NCBI GenBank assembly: GCA_050874385.1
Contig: JBNMKO010000046.1
Coordinates: forward strand, 1-26,801
Direction of reading: 5' to 3'
Source: CAG-882 sp050874385
Lineage (GTDB): Bacteria > Bacillota > Clostridia > Lachnospirales > Lachnospiraceae
Length of the DNA stretch: 26,801 nt
The notes under the pieces were generated by a model, which had not been told where the DNA came from, did no database searches, and saw only the letters and a list, made by a program, of their open reading frames with translations. The translations under genes were made by a program, and so were the position numbers. Shown here one piece after another: positions 25,895-26,801 of this stretch; position 1 is the first letter of the stretch; every line of letters begins with the position of its first letter.

Positions 25895-26392
25895 TTATCT
25901 AGAAACGTAATAATCCGTTCCTCTTTTTCCAACAAGTACGCCAGTATCTTTAAGAGCGGCCGTTTCTGTTGTACGGCTTGCATCTGTTGTCTTTACATAA
26001 ACAATCACATGCCCATTATTATAGTTTACCATGATTTTATCACCTGTTTTTACGTTCGTTCCACTTAATGAACTTACTGTTGCTGTAGTGCTATCTAAAT
26101 AGTCTTTAATTACTTTTGCTGTATTTGGGTATGAATCACCATATAATGTACTCAACTCTACCTCTGATTTCATACCAGAAATTTCTGAATATGCCTTCTC
26201 ATCTGCTGCTATAGTTGACTGTACTGCTGAAGCTACAGAATCAAGAAACTGAATATCCTTTGCTTCTCTTGACTTCTCAATATTATTAAGAAGTGTAGGT
26301 GCAATAACACCAACCAAAACTACCATAATAGCAATTACTACCAAGAGCTCTACGAGTGAGAAACCCTTACTATCTTTTTTTAATCTCTTCAT
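25895..26392 (-). CDS. pilA: Major type IV pilin
   Basis: The 165-residue protein has a 10-residue basic leader ending DSKG, then FSLVELLVVIAIMVVLVGVI with Glu5. A spine helix with alternating charges (NNIEKSREAKDIQF) and a small globular domain follow. Size and compactness suggest the main fibre subunit. The gene uses A/T-ending codons such as GCT, ACT and AAT more than the neighbouring prepilins, consistent with high expression or a separate history. GGAG lies 8 bases before the ATG. The leader upstream is a structured RNA-like segment (26411-26540). It precedes the peptidase gene in the same operon. Confidence 0.88.
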   Translation of the reverse strand: MKRLKKDSKGFSLVELLVVIAIMVVLVGVIAPTLLNNIEKSREAKDIQFLDSVASAVQSTIAADEKAYSEISGMKSEVELSTLYGDSYPNTAKVIKDYLDSTTATVSSLSGTNVKTGDKIMVNYNNGHVIVYVKTTDASRTTETAALKDTGVLVGKRGTDYYVSR

Positions 26393-26410
26393 ACTAAAGT
26401 CTCCTTTAAA

Positions 26411-26540
26411 TTTTTAGGCGTAAGCCCATGTATGTTATGCGGTGGTCGGGCAGCCACCGGAATAACCAAGTTAAGTTGTTTTATGTATAACAGGGTTAGG
26501 TGGTATGTCATATTTTATATTCAGCCATCTGCCCTTGAAT
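26411..26540 (-). ncRNA. HEARO/omega-RNA-like structured leader directly before the pilin gene
   Basis: On the minus strand, GTTAT/ATAAC (26466-26462 with 26438-26434) extends into CGGTGG/CCACCG (26459-26454 with 26445-26440). The 8-base loop contains CTGCCC (26453-26448), exactly complementary to GGGCAG at 26534-26529: a 6-bp pseudoknot. A GGCUGA word follows the upstream strand and a CCGCAUA word closes the hairpin. I recall both kinds of motif from IscB omega RNAs. A last small stem (26428-26415) precedes AAAGGAG. HEARO RNAs normally stand just 5' of iscB; here the next ORF is the pilin. The class assignment is from memory of motifs, not a model search. Confidence 0.6.
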
Positions 26541-26552
26541 TTATATATTATT

Positions 26553-26594
26553 CGCCAGAAAACCCATGGTCTTTAGACCGTGGGATGAATGGCG
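26553..26594 (-). mobile_element. Right-end hairpin of an IS200/IS605-type (IscB) element
   Basis: CCCACGGTC (26584-26576) pairs with GACCATGGG (26571-26563) around a TAAA loop with one C-A mismatch. An outer CGCCA/TGGCG stem (26594-26590 with 26557-26553) is separated by symmetric 5-base internal loops. A subterminal hairpin with a TTTA-type loop is characteristic of IS605-family right ends. It starts one base after the IscB-like stop and may also act as a terminator (TTTT follows the inner stem). Confidence 0.65.
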
Positions 26595-26801
26595 TTAAAT
26601 TGCCACAGCCTGAAGCATTTGTGATGTTCTAGCTGTAATTCGTTTACAGTTACTTAATTTTGGTGTTTTGTAACCTTTAGGCATTGCCGAAAAGTCTGCT
26701 TTGCTGCCATCTATATCCATAAGAACTGCATATCCGGTGGACATTCTGCCTTTGATAAAATAGTCGTTTCCAAAGTAACGAACCTTGTCAAATTTTCTAA
26801 A
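26595..26801 (-). CDS. iscB: C-terminal end of an IscB-like RNA-guided nuclease (partial, runs off the right edge)
   Basis: Reading the minus strand from the window edge in frame gives 68 residues to a TAA at 26595-26597. The segment FDKVRYFGNDYFIKGRMSTG, then a YAVLMDIDGSK region and NCKRITAR near the end, matches my memory of the TAM-interacting C-terminal domain of RRXRR/HNH proteins (IscB). The motif order FDKV..G..YF..GR.S.GY..L.DI.G.K..FS is retained. The hairpin right after the stop supports a transposon-borne gene. The HNH and RuvC parts lie outside the window, so activity cannot be judged. Confidence 0.6.
   Translation of the reverse strand, partial: FRKFDKVRYFGNDYFIKGRMSTGYAVLMDIDGSKADFSAMPKGYKTPKLSNCKRITARTSQMLQAVAI

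Noticed and set aside
26393..26540. c-di-GMP riboswitch before the pilin gene
   Set aside because: Such riboswitches precede pilin genes in Clostridioides difficile, but neither the GEMM-I core nor the class II core motifs are visible. The pseudoknot and GGCUGA/CCGCAUA words fit HEARO better.
26432..26632. 66-residue plus-strand reading frame over the right-end hairpin and omega-RNA region
   Set aside because: It is antisense to a structured RNA-like segment and a transposon end, with no ribosome binding site. The opposite strand explains the sequence better.
26553..26801. TnpB (IS605 OrfB) instead of IscB
   Set aside because: The right-end hairpin would suit either, but the visible C-terminus lacks the zinc-finger and final RuvC motif expected at the end of TnpB and has the FDKV...GR.S.GY pattern of IscB.

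Overview
The window reads almost entirely leftward: every convincing gene is on the minus strand. Gene content, low-to-moderate GC, strong GGAGG-type ribosome binding sites and TTG starts point to a motile, low-GC Gram-positive Clostridium relative. A Lachnospiraceae member (Roseburia, Butyrivibrio, Eubacterium or Lachnospira type) is my best guess, inferred from protein style and gene order because no marker RNA is present.

Reading in the direction of transcription (high to low coordinates), the right edge (26801-26553) holds the last 68 residues of an IscB-like RNA-guided nuclease of an IS200/IS605-type element, followed one base later by a right-end hairpin. Immediately downstream (about 26534-26411) is a second structured segment. 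It has a pseudoknot and motifs of the HEARO/omega-RNA class, but is followed by a type IV pilin gene and no iscB of its own.

26392-13257 is a type IV pilus locus: major pilin, prepilin peptidase, a fused PilM-PilN, a long PilO-like protein, a prepilin with a 13-residue tandem repeat, a giant PilX-like minor pilin, two further prepilins, and a 1151-residue secreted protein with three C-terminal repeats. The last gene sits where PilY1-type tip proteins sit in Proteobacteria. No assembly ATPase (PilB/PilT) or PilC platform gene is in the window. A strong hairpin terminator at 13125-13163 closes the locus.

12806-7880 is a three-gene operon comM-dprA-topA (DNA uptake/recombination and topoisomerase I), closed by a terminator at 7723-7762. 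codY (7630-6854) follows alone. After an intergenic region with a candidate CodY box and a sigma-A-type promoter comes the basal-body operon flgB-flgC-fliE-fliF-fliG-fliH-fliI-fliJ, running off the left edge into the first 10 codons of another gene. The order dprA-topA-...-codY-flgB-flgC-fliE-fliF-fliG-fliH-fliI-fliJ matches Bacillus subtilis with the trmFO-xerC-clpQ-clpY block missing.

Taken together, the window joins two surface motility machines (flagellum, type IV pilus), a nutrient regulator (CodY) and transformation proteins (DprA, ComM). The least explained element is the stand-alone omega-RNA-like leader placed directly in front of the major pilin gene.
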